From Fomitopsis serialis (lineage: Eukaryota; Basidiomycota; Agaricomycetes; Polyporales; Fomitopsidaceae), in the NCBI RefSeq assembly GCF_022376445.1, contig NW_025954974.1, forward strand, positions 248,001 through 312,000: DNA of 64,000 nt, written 5' to 3'. Below, piece after piece: positions 47,979 through 58,767 of the stretch. The notes below the pieces were generated by a model. It was not told the DNA's origin, did not search any database, and was given only the letters and a program-made list of their open reading frames with translations. The stretch's first letter is position 1; each line of letters starts with the position of its first letter. The translations under genes were made by a program, and so were the position numbers.

Positions 47979-49258
47979 ATGCGCACGGTCAAGGTCGTTG
48001 TCATCGGCGCGTCGGGCGTAGGCAAGACTAGTCTTCGCAACCAGGTGCGTGCTCGCTGTGCAGCATGGGGAGCTCAAGCTGAAGCCTCTGCAGTACATTT
48101 CGGGACGCTTCACGACCGGGTATCGTGCGACCATTGGCGCAGACTTCATAACGAAATCTGTGCCGCACCACAGCGCGCAGGATGAGACGGTGACATTGCA
48201 GATATGGGTGCGTGGTCTTGTTGCAATACTGCGGGCGGGACGAGACTGGAGTTGCGCAGGACACGGCGGGGCAGGAGCGCTTCTCGAGCCTTTCATCTGC
48301 GTTCTTCCGCGGCGCGGACGCAGCGATCCTCCTCTTTGACGTGAACCAGCCCGAGACGCTGCAAGCCCTCGTGCGATGGTGGGACGACTTTCGCGAAAAG
48401 GCCCCCGTGCCGGACGAGGACCTCCAGGACTTTTGCTGCGTCGTCGTCGGGAACAAGATCGACCTTGCCCGCGACACCCCCAGTGTATCCGAAGCGGATG
48501 CCGTACGCCTGGTCGACGAGCTCGTCCCTCCACTCTCACCACCTCTTGCACCTATCCTGAGCGTCGTGCCGATCCTCGAGGCAGAGAGCGACGAGGATGA
48601 CATGCCCACGCCCATTGTTGCGCCGGGCACACCCCCGAGCAAATCTATCGACATCATCGCACGGCGCCCCCGACGCAGCCTGCGCTCCGTCTCGCGCTCG
48701 CGGAGCCGGTCGACGGTCTTCCGGGGCGGGACGGTCGGCACAATGACCACGACGCACACGATCTACCACACGCCCTCCTCCTCCGTGTTCGACCTGTTCG
48801 AGTCCGCGCTGTCCTCGCCTGCGCGCACGACGGTGTCGATATCCACGGGCTCCGCGTCGCCCGTGCGCTCGCCGTCGTACTCGCCGACGCGCACGCCACG
48901 CCGGCAGCCGTCGTCGTCGACGGTCTCGTCCGCGCCGACGATCACCCCGAGCTTCTTCCACCGCGAGCGCGCCCACAGCCTGTCGACGACGCCCGCGTCT
49001 GGCCCGTCGCCCGCGGGCTCGTTCTCGCTGCCGCCGCCGCCGGAGCGCCGGCCGAAGCTGTTCTTTACGTCGGCGAAAACGGGGGAGGGCGTGGCGGGGG
49101 TGTTCGAGTACGTTGCGCGGCGGGTGGTGATGCAATGGGAATACGAGGAGGCACTGGACGCGCGGACGCTGCATATGCAGGAGGCGGACGAGACGATCCG
49201 GCTGACGCACGCGCAGGGGGACCGGAGGCGGCTTGTCGGGTCGTGTTGCGGGACGTGA
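47979..49258 (+). CDS. Rab7-like small GTPase with long Ser-rich insert
   Basis: Three exons: 47979-48044, 48094-48207 and 48260-49258; 392 aa, nearly twice the usual 205. G1 is GASGVGKTS (10-18). The switch I part is YISGRFTTGYRATIGADF, close to Rab7. G3 is WDTAGQERF (60-68), G4 is NKID (125-128), and G5 is TSAKTGEGV with Ala332. Between G4 and G5 there are about 200 residues instead of about 30. They are rich in Ser, Thr, Arg and Pro, with many S-P/T-P pairs (possible phosphosites). The protein ends ..GSCCGT, so a double-cysteine site for geranylgeranylation is present. Rab7 proteins direct late endosome and vacuole fusion; the role here is inferred. The insert is read straight through with no stop and no good introns. 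Confidence 0.82.
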
Positions 49259-50955
49259 TATGCTAGGTTGTCATTTCTGGAGGTCTTTGTTCTGTCCTCG
49301 TCTGGTAGATTGTGTATACAAGGGCTCGGTTCTAACAGTTTCCTCATATTATTGCCCTCTGTCCTCTCGTCTCTGCCTCTTGTACTTTTTATCGCTGCCC
49401 ATTCCGTTCCACTTCGTTTATAACATGCGCCCGACCCGTATACATTCGCATGCTGTAGCAGCTAAATTGACACTGCGCCCGAAGGCCCTCGAGAGCGAGA
49501 TTCACGCATGAGGGGATCTCCACGCGCCCGGGCGTATCGCGGACACGCGTCGCTGGCGCAGATCTCGTTCGCCCTGACGATCTCACTTGTGTGTGTACGT
49601 GCGTGTTCTCCCGCCATGCAGCCATCACTGCGCCATGGCTGGGTGCCAACGGGCCCCTCGTACCTTACCCTCTACCCATCCCCGGAGGAGACGTGGATGC
49701 TGCGTGCGCGCCCTATGTACCGTCCTCCGGCCCGTCCTAACCGGCTGAGGGTCAACGAGCGGCCCCGCGGGCACAATCACTTCAGTCCCTATCGAGTGCA
49801 GATGGGTAGGAACACACATGACCGTGTCCTAAGCCTACGGGAGTTCGAGGACGAAGTGTAGCATCCATCAGCACGCTTGGCCAGAGCGTAAATGGTGGCG
49901 TCGGTCTTGTGCGTGGCTAAAAGGAGCAGACCAGGACTTCGGCCGGGTACACGCTGCGCCGCCACTCGATGTCGACATCCACGCAAAGGCCCCCTTGCGT
50001 CTGTCCACTCGAAGAATTACGTAGCCCGCCGGGAGACCTAGAAGCCTAGCCTGAGAACATCCAAATATACCGGCCTGTATGCGCCCAGCACGTAGTCGAG
50101 GTGCAGCCTGGCGCGCAGCTGGAGATAGTACTGTCAAAGGGGAGGCACGATCTGGCCCGGTTCTCACCTGTGACAGAGGAAAGTGGTTGGCCTGCCTTGT
50201 GTATTGCCTGAACGCTGGATCTGCGCGCGCATCTGAACCTCGCAATCCCCGACAGGGCTCGCGCATGATGATGAACAAGCTGGCTGACCTCGGTTCGTGC
50301 TCTATCAGGACAGATGGTGGATGCGGGGCACGGTTGGGTCAGCCGTACCTGCGCGGACCGATTTCCACGTTCATTCACAGTCCTTGACGACGATAAGTAC
50401 TATAAGCCGGCGGAAGAAGGACGGGGTTGAATGGAGGCTCGGCAGGGGTTATCACTTGACTGGGGGAGAACACCTTCGACGTCTTCGCCCATATCAAGCG
50501 TGGAAGTGACCAAACGGAACGTCATAGTGCTCACATAGCCCACACAGAATCTAGACACGCCTGGCGGTAGAATCCTGGGTGGACACACGACGTGGTGGCC
50601 AAGGGTCGAGGTGGCCGTCGTTAGCGAGGCGAAATGAAGCGCGTGCCCGTGCTCGGGCGCACTGGCGGGAAAGAGAGTTGGTGGAATAGGGGCCGAGCAG
50701 ATAGGTGTCGGGTTTCGGGCCACATGAAAGAGGGCGTGGGTGTGTGTTGATGGGCGGGGTAATTGGCGTCGTTCTCGTTGGCCCGGCGAGGACACCGGAC
50801 GGGCCAAGGGCACCAGGCGAGAGCGGGCGAGAGACTGGAGAGTTGGGAGCAAAAGACAGCGATTATGTGAACTGCTGGCGGGGAGAAGGAGAGCGTCGGA
50901 AGGGGATGGGTGAGAGAGGGAGCCAGCGTGAGCGGAGCGGAGAGCGCCGCGGTCC
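49259..50955. other. intergenic, Rab 3' flank and ATG4 upstream region
   Basis: No gene is supported over 1.7 kb. A 117-codon plus frame at 49508-49861 ends ..SLREFEDEV but has no family resemblance and no splice context. The stretch 50560-50955 is GC- and purine-rich and is probably the ATG4 leader. Confidence 0.4.
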
Positions 50956-53900
50956 ATGCGCGACGCGACCAAACGCAGCTTGACCTCTCTCACCCACTCC
51001 CTCGCCATCAACGACGGCGGCGGCGGCGACCCGATGGCCTCCAAGCAAAAGAGCCTCTCCCCCTCCTCGTCGTCGCCGGGCGCGGCGACCAAACTCCCCA
51101 GATTCTTTCAGAAATCGGGCAGGGACCGTTCGAAATCCGTAGCCGACACCGCCGCGAGCACGGCAAGCACCTCCTCGTCCTCGTCCTCCAGCCCTCCCCC
51201 CGCACCCGACGTACCAAAGGCCCGCAAATCCTTCAAGAAGGTCCTCTCGCCGACGAAGGACCGCGACGAGAAGCGCCGCGCTTCTCACGACACGGACAGC
51301 ATCGACCGCGTCGAGCCAGAGACGCCTGCGGACGAACCTCCCGTCATCGTCGAGCCCGTGAACATCCCCCGCCCGCGCACACGCTCAGACCGGCCCTCTG
51401 CAGACCCTAGCAACACCTACCCGCAGGTCTACTACCCCTCCAGCGCCTCGGCTGCCCGCCTCACAGACCTCCCCACCCGCCTCTCTGGCTGGTTCTCGCA
51501 CACCTTCAGCTCCTCCTCCACCGACCTCTCCCTGCCCTCCCTGCTCTCGCAGCAGCAGCTCGCAGCAGCCACGACGTCTCCGCGTGGCAAGAGCTCTGCC
51601 CTCCTCACTGCTGCGCGCCACGGCAAGGGCCACCTCGACAAGGCGATGCGCTATCTCCTCGACAGCGATGCGCTGCCCGATAAATGCAGCGACCCTATAT
51701 GGATCCTTGGCGTCGAACATCCGGGCTACGAGCCGAACCCCCCGCCAACCGCCTCCGCATCGGCGCTCAGTGCGAGCGCAGGAGCGGGCGTCGCGCGACG
51801 CGGCTCCGCCGACTCCCGCCGTTCGCCGTCTTCGCTCCGCTCATCAACGTCCTCCGCACCCGCAACCCCGCAAGACTTGTCACCGTTCGATGCCTCCTTT
51901 TCGTCCGCACAGCTCACTCCATCATCACCAACATCCGGCAACAATGTGAAGGATCCGTCGAAGAACTGGCCGCCTGTGTTCTACGCCGACTTCACGTCGC
52001 GCATCTGGCTCACGTACCGCTCGCAGTTCCAGCCGATCCGTGATACGACGCTCTCTGCACTCGAAACGGAGGTAGGCGAGTACGCTGCGCCGACGGGCAG
52101 CCCCCAGCCGAAACGATGGAATTGGCCTCTCGGCGGTGAGAAGGGATGGACGAGCGACGCAGGCTGGGGTTGCATGCTGCGCACAGGGCAGTCGCTACTT
52201 GCGAATGCCTTGCTTCACCTACATCTTGGCCGCGGTAAGTGTGCCTCGCTGATTCCGTCCTCTGCGTGCTCACGTCACCCGCAGACTGGCGAAGACCTCC
52301 ATATCCTATTTATACAGTGGACTACGCTACATATGTTCAGATCATCACTTGGTTCCTTGACCATCCTTCCCCTCTAGCACCGTTCAGCGTACATCGGATG
52401 GCTCTCGTTGGGAAGGAACTGGGAAAGGACGTTGGACAGTGGTTTGGGCCCAGCACAGCAGCTGGCGCGATCAAGTGCGTTTTCCTCTTCTATGCGTGCG
52501 TTCGCGATTACATGGACATGCAGGACCCTTGTACACACGTTTCCGGAGGCAAATTTGGGCGTGTCTGTCGCTGCGGACGGGGGCGTGGTCTACCAGTCCG
52601 ACGTCTACGCAGTCTCCCATTCGACCATGGGTTCACCCCGAAGACACGCACGGTTGGGCTGGGGCGACCGTGGCGTCCTCATCCTCATCGGCATCCGTTT
52701 AGGACTCGACGGGGTGAATCCCGTATACTACGATACTGTCAAGGTATGTCCGATCCGCCGATGCGTAGTCTCGCTCACTGCAGCTGTGTCTAGGCTCTTT
52801 ACACCTTCCCACAATCCGTTGGCATCGCTGGCGGACGGCCATCTTCCTCTTATTATTTCGTTGGCTCACAAGCAGATAACCTGTTCTACCTTGATCCGCA
52901 CCACGCCCGCCCTGCCGTACCGCTGCGGCCACCGCCCATTTTTGGTGACACCCCGGCATCGAGCATCGATGGGCACCCCGAGCGCGCGACGTCGCCGGAC
53001 AACTCGTACTCATCCGACCGTGAACGGGAGCGCGACCGCCCACGCAAGTCACACCACTTCCGGTCGCCCACCACCCCGACGTCCGTCCGCGTGAGCAGCG
53101 GTTCTGGGGGGTCGACTTTCTCGCACCGTTCATCGCCCGCGACGCCCTCCCCACTCCAACAGCAACTCTCCACGTCGTCGTCCAGCGCGGCTTCGCAGTC
53201 GTCCTCGTCGCAGTCGCATGCGCGCTGGCAGTCCTCGCCGAACATCCCGGACGACTCGGACATGGACATGCGAGAGCTGGGCGCAGACCTGGACCCGATA
53301 CAGAGGCATTACGTGACGGCGTACTCGGCCTCGGAGCTGAAGACGTTCCATTGCGATCGTGTGCGGAAGATGCCCCTCTCGGGCTTGGACCCGAGCATGC
53401 TCATCGGGTTCTTGGTGAAGGATGAGCATGATTGGCTTGATTTCAGGAGTAGGGTCGCCGAGGTAGGTTGATCCCTGATTCCATGTGCGCTCAGACGTTC
53501 ACATCTGTACAGCTCGCGAAGACGCACAAGCAGATCTTCTACATTCACGACGAGCCCCCGAGCTGGCCGTCCGATCCGGACGACAGCATAGGGCTCGAGA
53601 GCATATCCGAGCCGGACATCGACATGCCCGAAGATGATGACGGCGACTTTTCGGACGGCGTGCGCTCGCCTAGTGCCTCGCCCGACACGAGCGTGCAAGG
53701 CGTCGGGTCGAAGAGCGAGGCCGACACAGAGGACGACCCCATAGGACCTGTCACCCCAGGCCCCGGCACAGCCAAGTCGTCCTTCGATATACCCCAGCAC
53801 GAGGTCATGGCAAAGAGCAAGAGCTCGTCGGTCGACGAGCCCATCGACTTTGACGATGAGGAGGACGAGGAGTGGTTGGACCCCGCGCCGTACCCCGAGG

Positions 53901-54286
53901 GCGACAGCGAGCCAACCCCCGCCGTAGTGCGCGCGGAACAGCAGGTGCACGCGCCGGCGATGAAGACGTCGCTGTCGACGAGCTCGACAATGAGCACGAG
54001 CACGAACGGTAGCAAGAAGCGGAAGAAGACGAAGAAGGGGAGCAGGGAGAAGCAGGTGCCCGTCCCGGTGCCGATGCCGCCCGTGCAGTTCCCCTTCCCC
54101 GCGACGAACCCGGACGACGAGGGCTCGCCGCGGGAGGTGGAGGACTTTGAGGAGCGCGAGCGGGTGAGCACGGAGACGGGGAGCAAGCGCGTGCCGCAGA
54201 TGCGCACGGCGAAGGCGCGCGACGGCGGACGGACGCAGAGCGGCGGTGTCAGGGGCGTGCCTGCTGACGACTTTGACGACTTCTGA
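50956..54286 (+). CDS. ATG4: autophagy cysteine protease ATG4 (peptidase C54)
   Basis: Five exons: 50956-52234, 52285-52474, 52524-52743, 52794-53462 and 53513-54286; 1043 aa. The first 320 residues are a Ser/Pro-rich extension. The protease core has [16 protein letters not shown], then the nucleophile in [20 protein letters not shown] (Cys406), [13 protein letters not shown], the acid and base in [10 protein letters not shown] (Asp597, His599), and [21 protein letters not shown] Ser-rich insert of about 110 residues splits the last two. The tail (from 53513) is acidic, then basic, and ends DDFDDF. ATG4 cuts Atg8 after its C-terminal glycine and later frees it from phosphatidylethanolamine, in the cytosol at phagophore membranes. 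The long flanks are common in basidiomycetes. The start is the first ATG; a second at about 51033 is possible. Confidence 0.9.
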
Positions 54287-54769
54287 TGGGTACGTAGTGG
54301 CGGTCGGTCTGACGGTCGGTGCGGTCAGTCCGCGCGCGGTGTTCCCGCCGCCTACATGTTTTGTATAGCGTATATGTTATGGTTCCTATGAGCTTCGGGC
54401 ATACCGTTACAGTACTTATGATCACATTTGGTGTATTTTTTGTGTCGGCATGCGCTACTAGATAGTGACATATCCCCTATTTCCCTCCTCTCTCCAAAGC
54501 AATGCTTCACTCGACTGCGCGGACTGATCGCCGCTGGATTCTCGTCCGCTATGGCACCCCCCTTCTCGACATTCGACCTTCGTGTATTTTGCTTTTGGCC
54601 GTCCTTTGATACAAGCCACGTGTATTATTGTTCACTCAATATACCTCCTCAACAGTGGCCATATGGGATACGGACGAGGGCTACATTCATGACATATACA
54701 CGTGCTGTGGATGATGAGCAGTTTGACTCTTCAGGCTGAGGCTGAGTGGAGAAAGACGAAGTACTTACT
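54287..54769. other. intergenic
   Basis: 3' flank of ATG4 up to the edge of the duplicated block. No gene is seen. Confidence 0.4.
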
Positions 54770-57015
54770 TATAATTGGGAGACGAATCGATGACAACTCG
54801 TTCTGCGCTCAAGCGCTCGCTTGTTCTTTCAAGAACGCACACGCACGAGGCTACCGTGACCGTGCTCGGACTCGGTTTGAGCTATCCCGAACGACTACCA
54901 GGTTCGATATCCTGTTAATTGCTGTCCTACTCGACTCACCCAGAATGCACACCAGGATGATGTCGCTCATGGACCTGATTGGAACCTTACCGCTCAAGGT
55001 TGAGCAAGAACACCGTCTCTTAGAGTAAGCCTTGACGTTTTTGAGCAGTGACACCTGTTGACCAAGGTATCATTACTTCAGCGACGACCAGGTATGATAG
55101 TGCGAGAATAATTATGAACAAGCATAGTATGCTGATGGTGCGTCGTCAAGATGGCAAACGCTATAGCGGACCTCGCTTCTTGCAGTCGGCTGCTCAAATC
55201 CATTGCAAACTCGAGGGTCGCAGTCAATCGTTTGCCACCCGAGATATTCAAGATGATAATCGAGCGGGTGGTTGTGCACCGCCACTACTACGGCGACTCA
55301 TATGAACCCTACGCCCGCGAACGAGCGTGGTCTTCCGAGGATGTTCTTTCGCGCAGGCGAAACAGCTCTCTCGTGCTTCGCTTGATGCGTGTCTGCCATC
55401 ACTGGCGAGAGATGTCCTTGCGAACACCCTTTCTGTGGAGCGACCTTACCCTTGACACACCTCCGCACTTGAGGGATCTGTTTCTCGAACGATCCGCTGG
55501 CGGCGACCTGAGGGTGAGTATAGGCTTGGACAGCGGGCTTACCCCATGGTTGAGATCCAAGCTCGTGTCCGACGGTTCTCGTGTCGGAGAGATCGTCGCA
55601 CAATTCAGATGGTCGGAGCAGGTATTCGACTGTTTCGATTTCCCGGCACCCGTGTTACGGGTCGCCGACATCACCCAGGGTTACCCGACATACCAGGAGC
55701 AAGCGGGCGGTGATACCCAGCTCTTGCTGTTCCAAGGAGACACTCCGCGTCTCTTCCGCCTTTACCTATCCAAGATCCCCTGGTGTCCAGCGAACAAGTT
55801 CAGCACCCTCACACAGTTGTATCTCCACAATTGCAGCTGGTCAGGACCCTTCACTGCGCTCGCTTCGCTCCTCAGTGGGACTCCCAACCTTGTCGACTTG
55901 GTATTGGACAAGATGGACTGCCTTTCCGAGGACGAGGGTATTCATTTGCCTAAACCTCGCCTTGGTAGGCTGCAGCGACTTACGCTGTCGTCTACACGCA
56001 GCAAATCACGCCGTACAATCGTCAGGAGCATAGAACTCGGCGCATGTACCTCGGTCTCTATGTACGGCGGCTCGGATTTACGAGACCCTCTTATACTGGA
56101 TGACATCCAGAGATCGAGGGGCCCGCGCGCCGATCAGTGGTCCAAGATCTATCTTCTGCGCACCCGGCCACGCACCGCCCCAGGCACCTTGCGATACGTC
56201 AACCCTCGCCAGACCCATTGTATTGTCGCCGTCTTCAGGTGTTCTATGTGAAAACATGGACATCGTAGGCGCAGAGTGGAAGGAGACTATCACCACGAGC
56301 GAAGGATCTGTACAGCTCGTATCCTCTGTTAGGATACCAGCCCAAGTCGATACATCTCTGGTCCGCGAGGCATGGATCATCGAGCTTTCATACCATGATG
56401 AACACTCCAAACTTGGTTTCTCCTCATCAGACTTGGTCAGCCTCATGCGGCGCATGCCAGCACTTGAGTCTCTGACGATGTCCGACGAGACCCTCAGCCG
56501 GTTCTGCCAATCACTCATGTTCGCCCGCGATACACTTTGCCCGCGACTATCTTCGGTGCACATCCTGCTCAATGGATGTTCGTCTGGTCCAGTATCCATC
56601 CTCAGGCCACTCGTTGCCATCCTGCGCTCCCTCCCTCGCCGCGTATTTAAGGTCAAGATTGGTTATCTCCCAGGTTTCAAGAAGGAACGCGTCTATGCAA
56701 CGGAATTTGACGCGTTTTTTGATTCTGTCGAGTACGTGTCCTATACCGAAATGCCACATATGGAGATGCCGCCTGTTTACCGTGCCGACCCACACTCCTT
56801 CTGGCCATCGTGGCCTCTGCCCAAGTGGAAGAGTCAACTTGAGATGTGGAGCAGATTTGCTGGAGACGTGGAGTAGATTTTAGGAGCTGGCATCTGCCAG
56901 TGAGGCCGAGGCCGCGGCGGTTTCTGTCTCTTGCTCTTAGGTCCTGCTGTTGAGGAAGCTGTCGAATCTTTTTTGAACTACATCGTCTCTGATCTCTACT
57001 TGTCCCAGTGAGGTA
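54770..57015. repeat. segmental duplication, copy 2 (inverted partner at 21787-24010)
   Basis: Carries the broken F-box gene H. Non-coding parts on both sides match copy 1 in reverse: the 5' side around caagcgagcgcttgagcg, and the 3' side through gccgcggcggtttctgtctc to about 57015. Confidence 0.75.
54945..56876 (+). pseudogene. F-box gene H, frameshifted copy of F
   Basis: Three exons as in F: 54945-55024 (MHTRMMSLMDLIGTLPLKV), the micro-exon 55082-55091 (CGACGACCAG) and 55151-56876. Protein similarity to F is very high on both sides of one lesion. At 56230/56231 the five bases gatcc, present in F, are missing (gtcgcc-gtcttcag), which shifts the frame and stops it at 56251. The old frame resumes (SSGVLCENMDIV) and runs to the normal end WPLPKWKSQLEMW. 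A further 9-bp loss near 56266 is in frame. Splice sites are intact. A truncated protein of about 396 aa with the F-box could still be made. Confidence 0.8.
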
Positions 57016-57145
57016 GTGGTCCTCGACTCCGACCGGAGGGAGAGAGGAGGGTTTTGCCCATCGTACTGAGTACTAGTAGTACTTAGAATCCGCGGTCATG
57101 TCAGGATAGTACACTGCTCCCAAAGAAACACGGGAGCTCATTGCG

Positions 57146-57365
57146 GAAGACGCATCAACACAATGTGAGTGCACGGATGCCCGTCCGTCGATTTATCACT
57201 CACGCCCTCAGACAGATATGATAACCTCCGACTCGTCCGTGTCTGCCAATTGTCTGCAACCGACCCAGACCTCAGCGAGCTGGACGTCACTTTGGATCGT
57301 CTCCGTGACGACCTACAACGACTTACAGCGAGGGTGGAGACCACTTTGAACGAACACTTCATAAG
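57146..57365 (+). pseudogene. orphan 5' exons of an F-box gene (B type)
   Basis: gcatcaacacaat followed by gtgagtgcac matches the first exon and donor of gene B, with the ATG lost. It is followed by an exon coding DPDLSELDVTLDRLRDDL.. and ending ..NEHFI, then AG and a gtgaat donor in phase 2, exactly as in B, D1 and E1. Similarity ends near 57390. No micro-exon or F-box exon follows; an unrelated minus-strand relic begins instead. Confidence 0.65.
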
Positions 57366-57389
57366 GTGAATCAACATTGATGTAGTGCA

Positions 57390-58160
57390 CCGACGTGATG
57401 ACAAACGAGTGGCCAGTGGTCGACCGATTGCAGCGCCCAGGGCTCCCTTCCCATGAGAAGTCCGGCTCTATCATGTCTTGCATCGCTCATCGCTCCGCAG
57501 GAAACAAATGTTCGCTGCTCTGGGGGCCGAATCGTGTCCTCCCGGGCCGTTCGTCGTACATCACCTGCCAGCGGTCATTGAGAACAGACTGGGCTGCATG
57601 GTACAAGCGAGCTCCCCCTAACGCGAGGTCGTCGCCATCGAGGGAATCCCCGACATAGATGGAAGTTGGAGACACCATCGAGCGTTGCATTCGCATTGCA
57701 TACATATCCCGGATGCGCTCTTGGCCAATGCTACTCAGGAGAGAGTTTACAGGCTTTGGATTGACCTGATCCATAAGACCCTTTCCCTCGACGTGACGAG
57801 CGATGTGCTCTGGGACGTCGAAGGGAAGGTCGAGCACGCCGTGATCGCGCGTGTCCGACACTGTCCGTGCTGCGCCCTCGCATCGTAATCGTACGGCTTG
57901 GATTGCTTGGACCAGAGAACTAAGGAACGAATCACACCAGCAATTGTACAAGGTTGTGCGCGCCGTGACGCTCACCTTACAAGGGGCAGCTAACGACTCT
58001 ACCAGGGGCCGAGCCGGTTCGCGCGAGAATCGGAAGGACCACTCGAGTCGCAACGCTGCAAAGAGTTGCCAGTGGTCCCGTTGAATCCGCTAAAGCTTCA
58101 AAACTTTTACGGGTCACGATGTCATGGACGTCGATGAAGTGTACGTACATCTTCCAATAC
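57390..58160 (-). pseudogene. relic I3 of the short F-box-type family
   Basis: On the minus strand, exon 1 (..RYWKM then gtacgt), exon 2 (RFSREPARPLVESLAAP) and the main exon (DHGVLDLPFDVPEHIARHV, RIRDMYAMRMQ, YVGDSLDGDDLALGG, EHLFPAER) follow the plan of I1. Lesions include a net +5 nt near 57855 and a TGA directly after PAER, beyond which QDMIEPDFSWEGSPG still matches. It is much more diverged than I2. Confidence 0.65.
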
Positions 58161-58168
58161 CGTCAGTG

Positions 58169-58255
58169 CCAGCTAACAAAAGATCGATAGACTGCCCCGC
58201 GGATCGCACACACTGGCAGCGCCGTGCGCGATCCGCGGGGCGATTTATTAGCTGG
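58169..58255. repeat. inverted repeat / long hairpin
   Basis: A perfect 14-bp inverted pair, gccccgcggatcgc at 58194-58207 and gcgatccgcggggc at 58228-58241, encloses a 20-nt loop. Outer arms ccagctaa (58169-58176) and ttagctgg (58248-58255) extend the fold imperfectly. It lies next to the 5' end of relic I3. It could be a small foldback element or a transcription-blocking hairpin. Confidence 0.6.
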
Positions 58256-58767
58256 AAGTTGACCGATGGCATCTTGCAGTAAGTATGCCAGTCGCTGGAT
58301 GTTGCTGTGTGCTACCTGTAGTGGAATGCCTTGGCACAAGTATGGAGGCCAAGTAACGAGCAATTTCTGTTATTCAAAGGTGTTCAAACGTTCAACGTCA
58401 GACATGATTTACCCAAATACAGCGCTAATAGCCCACATAGAATGCAGACCACTGGCACAGAGAATGCAGCCCACATAGAACGCAGACCACATAGACCACA
58501 TAGACCACATAAGTGTGGGTCAAGCTCTCACAAAGGCCACGGCGCTGACCACCACCCCGGGCCTTCGCGATCGGCCACCGCGACGTACTACACAACACTC
58601 TGACTGAGCGAACAAGCAAGACCTTGCCATCCAATTGTCAGATCCAGGACCGAGATAAGTATTGGGTTAATATACATATGCGCGTGAGAGCAGTACAAAG
58701 ACATGAAATGGTATGAGTACAACAAGCAATGCGACTTCCCGCTGAGTAACACCCCGCGACGGCTCCC
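58256..58767. other. intergenic
   Basis: Contains the microrepeat at 58434-58512 and the 3' flank of aldehyde dehydrogenase. No gene is seen. Confidence 0.4.
58434..58512. repeat. irregular tandem microrepeat
   Basis: Variants of cccacatagaatgcagacca are repeated and end in three copies of accacatag (58484-58512). Confidence 0.6.

Noticed and set aside
49508..49861. 117-codon plus frame between the Rab gene and ATG4
   Set aside because: No family features and no splice sites; length is compatible with chance at this GC content.
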